This document shows, one piece after another, positions 19,218-27,461 of a stretch of DNA of 39,819 nucleotides (position 1 is its first letter; the number at the start of each line of letters is the position of its first letter). The stretch is from positions 1 to 39,819 of the forward strand of contig JAHJTX010000217.1 of the NCBI GenBank assembly GCA_018829545.1. The letters run 5' to 3'. The notes under the pieces are model-generated. The model was not told the origin of the DNA, did no database searches, and worked only from the letters and a program-made list of their open reading frames with translations. Made by a program: the position numbers and the translations under genes. This DNA is from Bacteroidota bacterium. GTDB lineage: Bacteria; Bacteroidota; Ignavibacteria; Ignavibacteriales; Melioribacteraceae.

Positions 19218-19708
19218 TAATTCATTTTCCAGATTAAAAGAACAGTGGACATAACCTTGATTCCTTCTTCCTGCCCAACAAAACCAAGTCTTTCGGAAGT
19301 AGAGGCTTTTACAGATATTTGGTCGATTGAACAGTCGAGTATTTTTGAAATTGATGACCGCATGTCATTTATAAACGGAGCAAGTTTGGGTTTTTGTATT
19401 ACTATCGCAGAATCGCAATTGCCGATTGTGTAGCCATTTTCGTTTACTAATTTGTAAACTTCTGCGAGAAGAATTTTACTATCAATTCCCTTGTAGTTTT
19501 CATCAGTATCCGGAAAGTGTTTGCCGATATCGCCCAAAGCCAATGCTCCAAGCATAGCGTCGCAAATAGAATGAAGCAGCGCGTCTGCATCGGAATGCCC
19601 GACTAATCCTTTGTCGAACGGAATTTCAATTCCACCAAGGACTAATTTTCGGCCATAATCCAAAGCATGAACGTCGTAGCCAAACCCAATTCTAACCGAA
19701 TTATTCAA
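19217..19708 (-). CDS. ispF: 2-C-methyl-D-erythritol 2,4-cyclodiphosphate synthase
   Basis: 163 residues, the usual length. It makes MEcPP in the non-mevalonate isoprenoid pathway. Metal and substrate motifs are plain: RIGFGYDVHAL with Asp12/His14, GGIEIPFDKGLVGHSDADALLHSICDAMLGA (metal His), DIGKHFPDTD, and the C-terminal SVKASTSERLGFVGQEEGI. It overlaps the acylphosphatase stop by 4 bp. ispD is not adjacent. Confidence 0.97.
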   Translation of the reverse strand: MNNSVRIGFGYDVHALDYGRKLVLGGIEIPFDKGLVGHSDADALLHSICDAMLGALALGDIGKHFPDTDENYKGIDSKILLAEVYKLVNENGYTIGNCDSAIVIQKPKLAPFINDMRSSISKILDCSIDQISVKASTSERLGFVGQEEGIKVMSTVLLIWKMN

Positions 19709-19989
19709 TACCGTATCTCAAATTTTTTAAACTCATTTTTGCTTTCGGATAATTTTATTGATGAATCTTTAACATGCGCGTGCATAGGACCAATTTTAAG
19801 TTTGTTATAAAATTCATCTATCTTATATTTTTCGCCTTCAACAACCGTGTAAACATTACCATTGTATAAATTTTTAACAAAACCCGGAAGACTTAATTTT
19901 TCAGCAGTGCGGTAGACAAAATACCTAAACCCAACACCCTGCACTAAGCCAATTACAACAATCTCTGCCCGGAAATTTTTATCTGCCAT
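19705..19989 (-). CDS. acyP: Acylphosphatase
   Basis: 94 residues, normal size for the family. The catalytic Arg22 lies in GLVQGVGFRYFVY and the catalytic Asn40 in GFVKNLYNGNV. It hydrolyses acyl phosphates such as carbamoyl phosphate. It overlaps the EamA transporter gene by 11 bp and ispF by 4 bp. Confidence 0.93.
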   Translation of the reverse strand: MADKNFRAEIVVIGLVQGVGFRYFVYRTAEKLSLPGFVKNLYNGNVYTVVEGEKYKIDEFYNKLKIGPMHAHVKDSSIKLSESKNEFKKFEIRY

Positions 19990-20899
19990 TTTTTTGAAAA
20001 ATAGATTCGTAAATCTCGGATACGATTAAACCTGAGAAAATCAGCGCACATCCAATTAATCCAAAATTAGTGATTTTTTCACTGAGTGCAAAGAAAGCGA
20101 TGATTGCAGCAAATATTGGCTCGAACGAGTAAATAATGCCCGCTTTAGTTGGGGTAACTTCTTTCTGATACTTTGTTTGAAGCGCTGTAGTAATCAATGT
20201 GGCAAAAATGCCGGTGTACAAAATTCCAAATATTAAATAATACGTCGCATCAAACTGAACTGCTTCTACCTGGGTGAACGAAAAAACAATAGCAGAGGCA
20301 AACGCCAAAACTGCCGTAACAAAGATTTGAAAAAACAATAAGACAAGTATTGAATTCCTCTTTGTGAATATATCCAGATAGACAACGTGGAGAGCGAACA
20401 CAAATGCGCAGATCAATGTGTAAACCTCACCTTTATTAAAGTTTGCCCCTAAGTCGTTCAAAAATGTTTGAATTGAAGCACCGCCGCTGGATAAAAATAA
20501 TATTCCGATGAAAACAAGAATCACTCCGATTACCGCGCCTTTGTTTGGCTTTTTTTTGATCACAATCAATTGCAGTATAGGAATCATTACAACTAATGAC
20601 CCTGTAATAAATCCGGACTTAGTTGCAGTGGTATAATTCAATCCAACAGTTTGAGTTGCGAATCCAAAAAATAAAAGCACTCCTAAAATAGTGCCAGATA
20701 TAACAGAACTTCGGTCAAAAGAATTGAAATGTTTTATTGCGAAAGGTAGGAGAATTAAAGAAGCGAGGCTGAAGCGCAGCCCAATAAATAACATCGGCGA
20801 AACATCGCTCAAAGACTCTTTCACGATTGTAAACGTTCCGCCCCAAAGAAGCGTAACTAATAGTAAAGCAAATTCACCAATATATTTTTTTGAAACGAT
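19979..20899 (-). CDS. EamA/DMT family transporter
   Basis: About 307 residues with ten hydrophobic helices and two EamA repeats, the second starting near LICAFVFALHVVYLD. The family's first-helix motif (LLLVTLLWGGTFTIVKESL) lies upstream of the first standard start, a GTG at 20824, so the real start must be earlier. The frame is open back to the era stop (TAG at 20912-20914) but contains no ATG, GTG or TTG in suitable position. A TAGGAG ribosome site (20914-20909) stands nine bases before an ATC codon at 20899, which I used as the start; an ATT at 20881 is an alternative. The transported metabolite is unknown. Confidence 0.8.
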   Translation of the reverse strand: MVSKKYIGEFALLLVTLLWGGTFTIVKESLSDVSPMLFIGLRFSLASLILLPFAIKHFNSFDRSSVISGTILGVLLFFGFATQTVGLNYTTATKSGFITGSLVVMIPILQLIVIKKKPNKGAVIGVILVFIGILFLSSGGASIQTFLNDLGANFNKGEVYTLICAFVFALHVVYLDIFTKRNSILVLLFFQIFVTAVLAFASAIVFSFTQVEAVQFDATYYLIFGILYTGIFATLITTALQTKYQKEVTPTKAGIIYSFEPIFAAIIAFFALSEKITNFGLIGCALIFSGLIVSEIYESIFQKNGR

Positions 20900-20911
20900 T
20901 TTTATCAGCTC

Positions 20912-21820
20912 CTAATTAGAGGAAAGATCATATCCAAAATTTTTCAAACTTACAGGATCGCTGCGCCAATTCTTTTTGACTTTTACGTGTATCTCCAAAT
21001 AAACAGGGCGCATGAGGAATGCTTCGATTGCGGTTCGAGCAGATTGACCAATTTTCTTTATCCCTTCTCCGCCCTTTCCAATAATAATTGGTTTTTGAGA
21101 TTCTCGTTCAACTATGATGGATGCGGAGATAAAATCTTTCCTGTTTTCCCGCTCTTTAAATTCTTCAATAATTACTTCTGTGCTGTAAGGTATTTCATCT
21201 TTATAATTTTCGAATATCTTTTCGCGTATTAACTCTGCCACGAAAAATCTTTCCGGTTCGCTGGTCAGTTGATCATCGGGATAATATTTTGGTCCTTCGG
21301 GAAGAAATTGAACTAATGTTTCTTCTATCTTTTCAATGTTGTAACTAATTAACGACGAAGCCGGTATTATTGCATCAAAAAATTTTGTGTCTTCAGCTTT
21401 TTTTACAAGGGTTGTCACAACTTCTTCATTTGATAAATCAATTTTATTGATGACTAAAATTTTCTTTTTTCTGGGATTATTTAAAATCTCAATAAGCGTT
21501 GCATTCTCTAAAGTTTTACTTCCGGTTAGATCAATGGAAACGTCCACGAGTATTAAAAGAATGTCCGCATCCTTTACAGATAGAGAAACAAAATCCAAAA
21601 GCTTTTCTTGCATTAAATAATTCGGTGTTAATATTCCAGGCGTATCAAGAAAAATCATTTGGGATTCAACGCTGGTTAATATGCCAAGAACTCTCTTTCT
21701 CGTAGTTTGGGGTTTGTTTGTTACGATTGACAATCGCTCTTTCAGTAGTTGGTTCATTAGAGTCGATTTGCCGACATTCGGTAAGCCGATAAGCGATATG
21801 TAACCTGATTTAAAACTCAT
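20912..21820 (-). CDS. era: GTPase Era, 16S rRNA assembly
   Basis: 302 residues, standard for Era. GTPase motifs are G1 GLPNVGKST (12-20), G3 in FLDTPGI and G4 NKIDL. A C-terminal KH domain has IIGKGGEGIKKIGQSARTAI, which binds the 3' end of 16S rRNA. It is the first gene of the long overlapping minus-strand operon. Confidence 0.97.
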   Translation of the reverse strand: MSFKSGYISLIGLPNVGKSTLMNQLLKERLSIVTNKPQTTRKRVLGILTSVESQMIFLDTPGILTPNYLMQEKLLDFVSLSVKDADILLILVDVSIDLTGSKTLENATLIEILNNPRKKKILVINKIDLSNEEVVTTLVKKAEDTKFFDAIIPASSLISYNIEKIEETLVQFLPEGPKYYPDDQLTSEPERFFVAELIREKIFENYKDEIPYSTEVIIEEFKERENRKDFISASIIVERESQKPIIIGKGGEGIKKIGQSARTAIEAFLMRPVYLEIHVKVKKNWRSDPVSLKNFGYDLSSN

Positions 21821-21890
21821 TTTTAATCTGATATAATTTTTCTAAAGCGCGGGGAATATAGAGAAAGGATTAGCGAATGGCAATCTGTCT

Positions 21891-22418
21891 CTAGCGCATA
21901 TTCTTGTTCAATTTTTGCTTGAAGGATTTATGAGATTCAAAAATATAATACGCGCTGATTAAGAGCATAAACGTGAGACTTGCTCCAATTAATAAAAATT
22001 GATCGTTCGACGTAATAGATTTTACGAAATCAAGTTTGGCAAGGTAAGAACTTATGAAAGAGTTGAAATTTATGAAGATAGCGGACGACTCTCCTGATCC
22101 ATTCACTTGAAAAATCGTGTACCCAAGCACAGCTATTATTGAAGCAAAGAATAATGAAAGAATAATATAAATGAAGTTGTCTTCTGCTTTACTTGATTTG
22201 CTCATTAAAGCTATTCTGCTCATAACTCTAGCTGTAATGCCTGACGGGGCAGGAAGCGGATCGATTGTATTAAGAATTTTATGAACGGCAGAATGCGCTT
22301 GAAGTTTCTTCAATTCAACAGAATCGTTATCAACAATTTCTTTTATATCTGCAACTTCATGCGAGTTTAATTCATTATCTATAAACTTGTTTAATATTTC
22401 ATCCGATAACTTTACCAT
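21891..22418 (-). CDS. Putative anti-sigma factor, single-pass membrane protein
   Basis: 175 residues. The N-terminus (LSDEILNKFIDNELNSHEVADIKEIV) resembles the cytoplasmic part of anti-sigma factors of the zf-HC2-like class, but without the His-Cys zinc residues. Two hydrophobic segments follow, about 80-103 (FIYIILSLFFASIIAVLGYTI) and 140-160 (LLIGASLTFMLLISAYYIF). The gene overlaps the 3' end of the ECF sigma gene by 7 bp, the usual position for the cognate anti-sigma. The assignment rests mostly on context. Confidence 0.65.
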   Translation of the reverse strand: MVKLSDEILNKFIDNELNSHEVADIKEIVDNDSVELKKLQAHSAVHKILNTIDPLPAPSGITARVMSRIALMSKSSKAEDNFIYIILSLFFASIIAVLGYTIFQVNGSGESSAIFINFNSFISSYLAKLDFVKSITSNDQFLLIGASLTFMLLISAYYIFESHKSFKQKLNKNMR

Positions 22419-22981
22419 ATAAATTCCTCCTGGTAATTTTGTTTTATCAGTATTTCTCTTAGGACATTTCTCGATCGGTGTAAAAGAACTTTTGTATTAA
22501 CTAAAGATAAATTCAAAACCTGGCTTATTTCATTTAATGAAAGATCGTCGATGTAAAAAAGAATAATTACTAACGCATTTCTTATCGGCAGCCGTTCTAT
22601 GAAATTCATTAAATGTATTTTAAGTTCTTCTGATTCAAAACTTATATTATCATCTAACTGGCCAAGCTCAAGATGATCCTCAACTGAAGACATTTCCTTT
22701 TCTATTTTTCTGTTTTTCTTGGTCAAACAAGAGAGTCCGGTATTGTAAACAATCCTATAGAACCATGTTGAAAATTTAGCATCATTTCTAAAACCGCTCA
22801 ACGAATGATAAACTTTTAAAAAACTATCCTGAAGTGCTTCTTCCGCATCCATTTCATTTTTTAGAATACTTCGTAGAAGAGTGAATGCCCTATCTTTGTA
22901 TCGATCGATTAAAAGAGAATAATCGTTTTGATTCCCTCTTCTTACGGATTCAATTATTTCGTCGTCAGTTAATTTTTTCAT
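22412..22981 (-). CDS. ECF-type RNA polymerase sigma factor
   Basis: 189 residues. Region 2 is recognisable in NDYSLLIDRYKDRAFTLLRS and DAEEALQDSFLKVYHSLSGF, followed by FSTWFYRIVYNTGL; region 4 is LSLNEISQVLNLSLVNTKVLLHRSR. It lacks sigma-1 and sigma-3 regions, which places it in the ECF group. The following anti-sigma gene overlaps it. Its regulon cannot be read from the window. Confidence 0.92.
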   Translation of the reverse strand: MKKLTDDEIIESVRRGNQNDYSLLIDRYKDRAFTLLRSILKNEMDAEEALQDSFLKVYHSLSGFRNDAKFSTWFYRIVYNTGLSCLTKKNRKIEKEMSSVEDHLELGQLDDNISFESEELKIHLMNFIERLPIRNALVIILFYIDDLSLNEISQVLNLSLVNTKVLLHRSRNVLREILIKQNYQEEFIW

Positions 22982-23005
22982 GCCAACCGTTAGACTAAAA
23001 TAAGC

Positions 23006-23050
23006 AGAAAAAGGTTACTCTTTGATCAAAAATAAATCGACCAAGAGTAA
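23006..23050 (-). terminator. Putative rho-independent terminator after hicBA
   Basis: On the minus strand TTACTCTT (23050-23043) pairs with AAGAGTAA (23022-23015), extended by partial pairing inside, and is followed by CCTTTTTC. It sits between the hicA stop and the sigma factor start and would separate the two transcripts. Confidence 0.5.
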
Positions 23051-23088
23051 ATTACTGATAGTTGGGGGAGTTGAAAAACAGGACTCTA

Positions 23089-23331
23089 TTATATAAGCGC
23101 TTCAATTAATTCTTCTTTGGGTATATTCAATATTCTTGAAAGCTGATGCAAAATATTATTTAATGTACCTATCTTAATTGGAGAGTGATTGGGAATTGTG
23201 ATACTAAAAGATCCTTCCTCTGTGATTTTTGATAACCGAATATGGCTGCCTTTTTGCCTAGTAACCTCAAACCCGTATTTTTTCAATACCTTTATTAAAT
23301 CATCTGCTGAAATATCCCTCGGAATTCTCAA
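23089..23331 (-). CDS. hicA: HicA-type toxin (YcfA-like mRNA interferase)
   Basis: 80 residues with the dsRBD-like HicA fold: ISADDLIKVLKKYGFEVTRQ followed by KGSHIRL with the catalytic His30, then TIPNHSPIKIGTLNNILHQL. HicA cleaves mRNA and is blocked by HicB. It starts inside the hicB stop region (4-bp overlap), so the antitoxin gene comes first, opposite to the classical hicAB order but common. Confidence 0.88.
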   Translation of the reverse strand: MRIPRDISADDLIKVLKKYGFEVTRQKGSHIRLSKITEEGSFSITIPNHSPIKIGTLNNILHQLSRILNIPKEELIEALI

Positions 23332-23540
23332 GCCGCGATTACCTCTTCCTTAACATAATGCAGTCGAATTAATTTTGGCTTTTTCTCAGAATCAAAATGA
23401 CAATCCACAGCTTCTAAGATATTTTTTTTTAGTTCTTCATACGTTTCGGCTTCAGTAAATATTAATTCACTTATAGCTCGCGCAGTAATACCGCCATCCT
23501 GTGAATCTTCAATTAAAAATAATATTTCTGTTTTTATCAT
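23328..23540 (-). CDS. hicB: HicB-like antitoxin (short form)
   Basis: 70 residues with the partial RNase H-like HicB core: a first strand EILFLIEDSQDGGITARAI, then TEAETYEELKKNILEAVDCHF. The C-terminal ribbon-helix-helix or HTH domain found in longer HicB proteins is absent. Such short HicB proteins are often misannotated as dehydrogenase subunits. It overlaps hicA by 4 bp and should neutralise it. Confidence 0.78.
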   Translation of the reverse strand: MIKTEILFLIEDSQDGGITARAISELIFTEAETYEELKKNILEAVDCHFDSEKKPKLIRLHYVKEEVIAA

Positions 23541-23679
23541 ATCCTTCCTTGCTCGATTTACAGTCTGAAAATATGAAAAATGTTTTAATGATTACAGGAA
23601 ATAATCGATATAAATAATATTGTAACCTTTCTTTCTATCCTTTTGTCTTAACCACAGAACCAATAAAAGGAGATAAAAT

Positions 23680-24045
23680 ATGCAAGCAATTGAAGCCTTA
23701 ATTCCAATAATTTCTGTGTTAGTAACAGGATTTGTATTCGTTACTTGGATTTATTTCAAATCCAAAGAAAAGCAAATGATGATAGAACGCGGTATGTCGT
23801 ACGGCGAAATGATGGAATTTCTGAAATCAAAAAAGAGTCCATACACTTTACTGAAAATAGGCATCGTGGTGTTCTTTTTTGGTCTCGGTTTAGGAATCGG
23901 TCTTTTAATAGAAGTCGCTACGGAGGTAGATGAATGGATACCGTTTTTGCTCTTTACATTAACGGGAATCGGTTTTGCACTAGCCGCATTAGTTACTAAA
24001 AGACTGGAAGATGCCGATAAGAAGAATGGAAATACAGAGGTTTAG
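23680..24045 (+). CDS. DUF6249-like membrane protein
   Basis: 121 residues with three hydrophobic segments: about residues 5-27, 57-80 and 85-108. Between the first two lies a conserved-looking ERGMSYGEMMEFLKSKK stretch, as seen in small membrane proteins of the DUF6249 kind that often accompany ECF sigma factors in Bacteroidota. A ribosome site AAAGGAG precedes the ATG. It is transcribed divergently from hicBA and convergently to trxB. Function unknown. Confidence 0.65.
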   Translation: MQAIEALIPIISVLVTGFVFVTWIYFKSKEKQMMIERGMSYGEMMEFLKSKKSPYTLLKIGIVVFFFGLGLGIGLLIEVATEVDEWIPFLLFTLTGIGFALAALVTKRLEDADKKNGNTEV

Positions 24046-24051
24046 ATTTTA

Positions 24052-24101
24052 GGGATTGTCTCAACGGCATCGAAATAGAGATAACCATTGACGACAATCC
24101 C
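24052..24101. terminator. Hairpin between convergent genes
   Basis: GGGATTGTC at 24052-24060 is the perfect reverse complement of GACAATCCC at 24093-24101; pairing continues inside with TCAA/TTGA after a single bulged base. It lies 7 bp after the DUF6249-like stop and 7 bp before the trxB stop, so it may end both transcripts. Neither side has a long T run. Confidence 0.6.
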
Positions 24102-24107
24102 AAACTT

Positions 24108-25058
24108 CTATTCAATTCCTTGTTCTTCTAACCAGCGCTGTGAATCTAAAGCCGCCATACATCCTGTTCCCGCCGCGGTTATTGCCTGCCTGTAAGTTTT
24201 ATCTTGAACATCGCCTGCAGCAAAAACGCCTTCAATATTTGTGTGGGTTGTGCCCGGTTTTACAATCAGATAACCGGTTTCATCCATATTCAATTGCCCT
24301 TTGAACAATTTAGTATTCGGCTGATGACCAATTGCCATAAAAATTCCATCAGCTTGAATCTCTTTAGTACTGCCGTCTTTTGTGTTCTCTAAAATTGCCC
24401 CGGTTACTAATTTCCTGCCGTCCTCTTCTGTGCCTATGATTTCTTTAATAACCGAATTCGTTGCGAATTTAATTTTGAGATTTTTTTCTGCTCTTTCAAT
24501 CATAATCTTTGATGCTCTAAATCCCTCTCTTCTATGAATCATTGTAACTTCGGAAGCAAATCTCGTTAAATAATTCGCTTCTTCAAATGCAGTATCGCCG
24601 CCGCCGACAATCAAAACTTTTTGATTTCTGAAAAAGAATCCGTCGCAGGTTGCGCAAGCGGAAACGCCATAACCCATAAATTTCTTTTCGCTTTCTATTC
24701 CAAGAAGTTTTGCCGACGCTCCGGTCGAAATTATTACAGAATCTGCTGTGTAAACTTCATCATTGGATTTAACGATAAACGGACGCTGGGAAAAATCGAC
24801 TTCGGTGATTTCCTTAAAAAATGATTTTGCGCCGAAACGCGTAACTTGTTTGCGCATTACGTCCATTAATTCTGGACCTTGAATGCCGTTTTCAAAACCG
24901 GGAAAATTTTCAACTTCTGTTGTGATTGTTAACTGTCCGCCCGGCTGCATTCCTTCAAAAATTATTGGACTTAAATTTGCTCTTGCGGTGTATAGCGCCG
25001 CTGTTAATCCCGCTGGACCTGAGCCAATTATTATAACTTTGTGATGATTATCCGACAT
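24108..25058 (-). CDS. trxB: Thioredoxin-disulfide reductase
   Basis: 316 residues, the low-molecular-weight FAD/NADPH enzyme. The FAD-binding GSGPAG is at 11-16, the redox-active CATC at 134-137, a second NADPH dinucleotide motif is VGGGDTAFEEA, and the C-terminal FAD motif is EGVFAAGDVQDKTYRQ. Thioredoxin itself is not adjacent. Upstream on the minus strand a TATTTTTG box fits the -7 element of Bacteroidota promoters loosely. Confidence 0.96.
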   Translation of the reverse strand: MSDNHHKVIIIGSGPAGLTAALYTARANLSPIIFEGMQPGGQLTITTEVENFPGFENGIQGPELMDVMRKQVTRFGAKSFFKEITEVDFSQRPFIVKSNDEVYTADSVIISTGASAKLLGIESEKKFMGYGVSACATCDGFFFRNQKVLIVGGGDTAFEEANYLTRFASEVTMIHRREGFRASKIMIERAEKNLKIKFATNSVIKEIIGTEEDGRKLVTGAILENTKDGSTKEIQADGIFMAIGHQPNTKLFKGQLNMDETGYLIVKPGTTHTNIEGVFAAGDVQDKTYRQAITAAGTGCMAALDSQRWLEEQGIE

Positions 25059-25205
25059 ATTATTCTCCGTATTTACATTTTATCAATTGCAGTTTTACCT
25101 ACAAAAATAAAATTATTTCGCTTAAGTAGCATTTATTTCTGAATAGTAAGATTCACAAAAAGGACAAAGGGTTCATTTCAATTGATGATGGAAAGAATCT
25201 TATTT

Positions 25206-25334
25206 ACTCACTTTACGCAAAATGAAAAAAATGCTGGGCGATTTCGCTGCCTTGTTCAATTGAGAATCGCTCAGTCAATTTAGTATTTAAGGAGCGAAAC
25301 AGCGTTTCGCTCTACATTTTTGCGTAACGTGAGT
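25206..25334. mobile_element. 129-bp MITE-like element with 19-20-bp terminal inverted repeats and TATTT duplication
   Basis: The left end (25206-25224, ACTCACTTTACGCAAAATG) is the reverse complement of the right end (25315-25334, CATTTTTGCGTAACGTGAGT) apart from one mismatch and one extra T. The element is bordered on both sides by TATTT (25201-25205 and 25335-25339), as expected for a 5-bp target duplication. Inside is a perfect 9-bp hairpin, GAGCGAAAC-AGC-GTTTCGCTC (25292-25312). There is no coding capacity, so any transposition must depend on a transposase elsewhere. Confidence 0.7.
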
Positions 25335-26251
25335 TATTTAATAAATTCCGCATTTCGCTTCAGTCCTTTTAACCGCGCTCTGCTGATTGGACTAATGCTA
25401 AACTTTTTCTTGAATTGACTATTGGTCATTTCATCAATTTCACTAAAATTCAATTGCTTGTTCACAGGATGAAGAAAATCATGATCTGAAGTCAAAACCG
25501 AGAACTTTTTATTCCATGGACAAACATTCTGGCAAATATCACAACCAAAAATCCAGTCGTCAAAATGCTTATTAAATTCTGCCGGGATTTCTCCTTTATT
25601 TTCAATAGTTAAGTACGAAATGCATTTAGTGGAATCCAAAACATATTCATCAATTATTGCATCGGTGGGACAGGCCTCAATGCACGCAGTACACGAACCG
25701 CAGTGATCTGTATCAATTTTGCTGTAATCAAATATGAAATTCGTAATTACCGTGGAAATGAAAAACCAACTCCCAATTTCGCGCGAAATAACATTTGTGT
25801 GTTTTCCCATCCAACCGAGACCCGATTTTACCGCCCACACTTTATCCATCACCGGACCGGTGTCAACGTATGCTTTTGCGTTAAATTCAGAATCAACAGA
25901 CTGTAATTCATCAATTAGTTCGCTTAATTTTTCCCAAAGAATTATGTGATAGTCCTTAGACCACGCATATCTTGAAACTTTACCGTGCCCTTCAAGAACA
26001 TCATGAGATTCATCGTTATAATAATTATAGCCTAATGAAATTATGCTTTCCGCGTTTTCTAAAATCAATCCGGGATCAGATTTCTTCTCAAGATTGTCAG
26101 CCATATAATTCATATTTGCATGATAATTTTTGGAAAGCCATGTTTTGAGATTGTCAATTTCATGTTCTAATTGCCCGCATTTTGAGAATCCAACAAGACT
26201 GAATCCTAATCTCGCAGCAATTTCTTTAACTGTGGAGTTGCTGATATTCAC
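25334..26251 (-). CDS. queG: Epoxyqueuosine reductase
   Basis: 305 residues. QueG performs the last step of queuosine formation in tRNA using cobalamin and two [4Fe-4S] clusters. The cluster ligands are in HCGSCTACIEACPTDAI and later FGCDICQNVCPWNKKF; the N-terminal half has the conserved YVDTGPVMDKVWAVKSGLGW and GKHTNVI stretch. It lacks the C-terminal HEAT-repeat domain of the longer QueG type. The last base of its stop codon (25334-25336) is contributed by the inserted element, so the original C-terminus may have been a little longer. It is third in an operon with the MBL and Rieske genes (2-bp gap). Confidence 0.93.
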   Translation of the reverse strand: MNISNSTVKEIAARLGFSLVGFSKCGQLEHEIDNLKTWLSKNYHANMNYMADNLEKKSDPGLILENAESIISLGYNYYNDESHDVLEGHGKVSRYAWSKDYHIILWEKLSELIDELQSVDSEFNAKAYVDTGPVMDKVWAVKSGLGWMGKHTNVISREIGSWFFISTVITNFIFDYSKIDTDHCGSCTACIEACPTDAIIDEYVLDSTKCISYLTIENKGEIPAEFNKHFDDWIFGCDICQNVCPWNKKFSVLTSDHDFLHPVNKQLNFSEIDEMTNSQFKKKFSISPISRARLKGLKRNAEFIK

Positions 26252-26253
26252 TT

Positions 26254-26586
26254 TTACCAGTTCAATTCTTTTTTATAAACTTTTACGAAAAGAAAGCCAT
26301 CAATAATTTTAGTTTCATACACGTTTAACCCTCCGACTCCGGATTTCACTTTCCCGGTAACAATATCGAATTCCCAACCATGCGCGGGACAAACAACACT
26401 GCCATTCTCAATAAAACCATTGTGTATTATTGCCGCGTGCTGATGGGGACAAATGTTACTAATCGAATAAAATTTATCGTCGATTTTATAAACTGCAACA
26501 TCAACATCGTCTATTAAAAACCTTTCGCCCCGCCTGTCTTTGAAACGAGAAAGAGGAGCTACTTTTGTAAATCCGTCATCATTCAT
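26254..26586 (-). CDS. Rieske [2Fe-2S] ferredoxin-like protein
   Basis: 110 residues forming a single Rieske domain. The cluster ligands are Cys46-x-His48 (CPHQHA) and Cys66-x-x-His69 (CPAHGWEF). Without an oxygenase or membrane anchor it is probably a soluble electron carrier. It lies 1 bp after the MBL gene and 2 bp before queG, so it could pass electrons to one of them; that is inference. Confidence 0.92.
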   Translation of the reverse strand: MNDDGFTKVAPLSRFKDRRGERFLIDDVDVAVYKIDDKFYSISNICPHQHAAIIHNGFIENGSVVCPAHGWEFDIVTGKVKSGVGGLNVYETKIIDGFLFVKVYKKELNW

Positions 26587-26587
26587 A

Positions 26588-27433
26588 TTAAAAAGTATCT
26601 ATTCTTTCTTTCAAGTAAAATCCTTTTTCCGAAATTCCGACCCTGCCCGCAGTCATATACGGATCGTGCTCAAAAAACAAAATCCATTCTTCATCCACAG
26701 CCTGGGGAAGCAGCTTCAATTTTTCCTCAATAGTTTTAACCGGCTGCAAATCGTATCCCATAACATATGGAATTGGAATGTGAGACGATGTTGGCATTAA
26801 ATCGGCGCAATATAAAAGCGTAGTTGACGAATCGCTGACTTTTACCAATTGTTGTGAATATGAATGTCCGTTCAAAATGATAAAATTTATTTCATCGTCA
26901 AATTCTGTTTGGTTATCAAGTAAATTTAATATGCCTTCCTTTGCCAGAGGTATGAATCTGTTTTCTATAAAACTCGCTTTATCTTTTGTTGAAGGATTAC
27001 ACGCCCACTCGAAATGAGATTTTTGAACGTGATAAACCGCATTCGGAAAAGCGGGCACAATTTTGCCGTCTATAAATTCAACCGAGCCTCCTGTATGGTC
27101 AAAATGAAGATGAGTAATAATCACATCGGTAATATTAGCGCTCTCTACTCCGGCTTCTTTCAAAGAATTCATAAGTGTAAATTCAGAATGATCAACTCCG
27201 TAAATTTTTTCGAATTTTTCATCCCACCCTTTTCCGATGCCAGTATCGATCAAGACATTTTTGTTTTCCGATTTTAACAACAGGCAGCGCGTAGAAAGCA
27301 GAATTCTATTCAATTCATCAGAAGGATTTGTTTTCTGCCAAAGCGGTTTGGGAATAATTCCGAACATCGCTCCACCGTCGAGAGAAATTCTTCCGCTTTC
27401 AATCGGAACGACTTTGTACTTACCGATTTTCAT
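26588..27433 (-). CDS. MBL-fold metallo-hydrolase
   Basis: 281 residues. The metal motif HLHFDH is at 108-113 with GG after it; a later LNGHSYSQQLV and the aspartate in LLYCADLMP complete a typical binuclear site, and a final FEHDP supplies the last His. It resembles the lactonase/glyoxalase-like branch (similar size and pattern to N-acyl-homoserine lactonases), but the substrate is undetermined. First gene of the MBL-Rieske-queG operon. Confidence 0.87.
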   Translation of the reverse strand: MKIGKYKVVPIESGRISLDGGAMFGIIPKPLWQKTNPSDELNRILLSTRCLLLKSENKNVLIDTGIGKGWDEKFEKIYGVDHSEFTLMNSLKEAGVESANITDVIITHLHFDHTGGSVEFIDGKIVPAFPNAVYHVQKSHFEWACNPSTKDKASFIENRFIPLAKEGILNLLDNQTEFDDEINFIILNGHSYSQQLVKVSDSSTTLLYCADLMPTSSHIPIPYVMGYDLQPVKTIEEKLKLLPQAVDEEWILFFEHDPYMTAGRVGISEKGFYLKERIDTF

Positions 27434-27461
27434 TTTTCCTCAAGAATTTGGTATAATTGAT

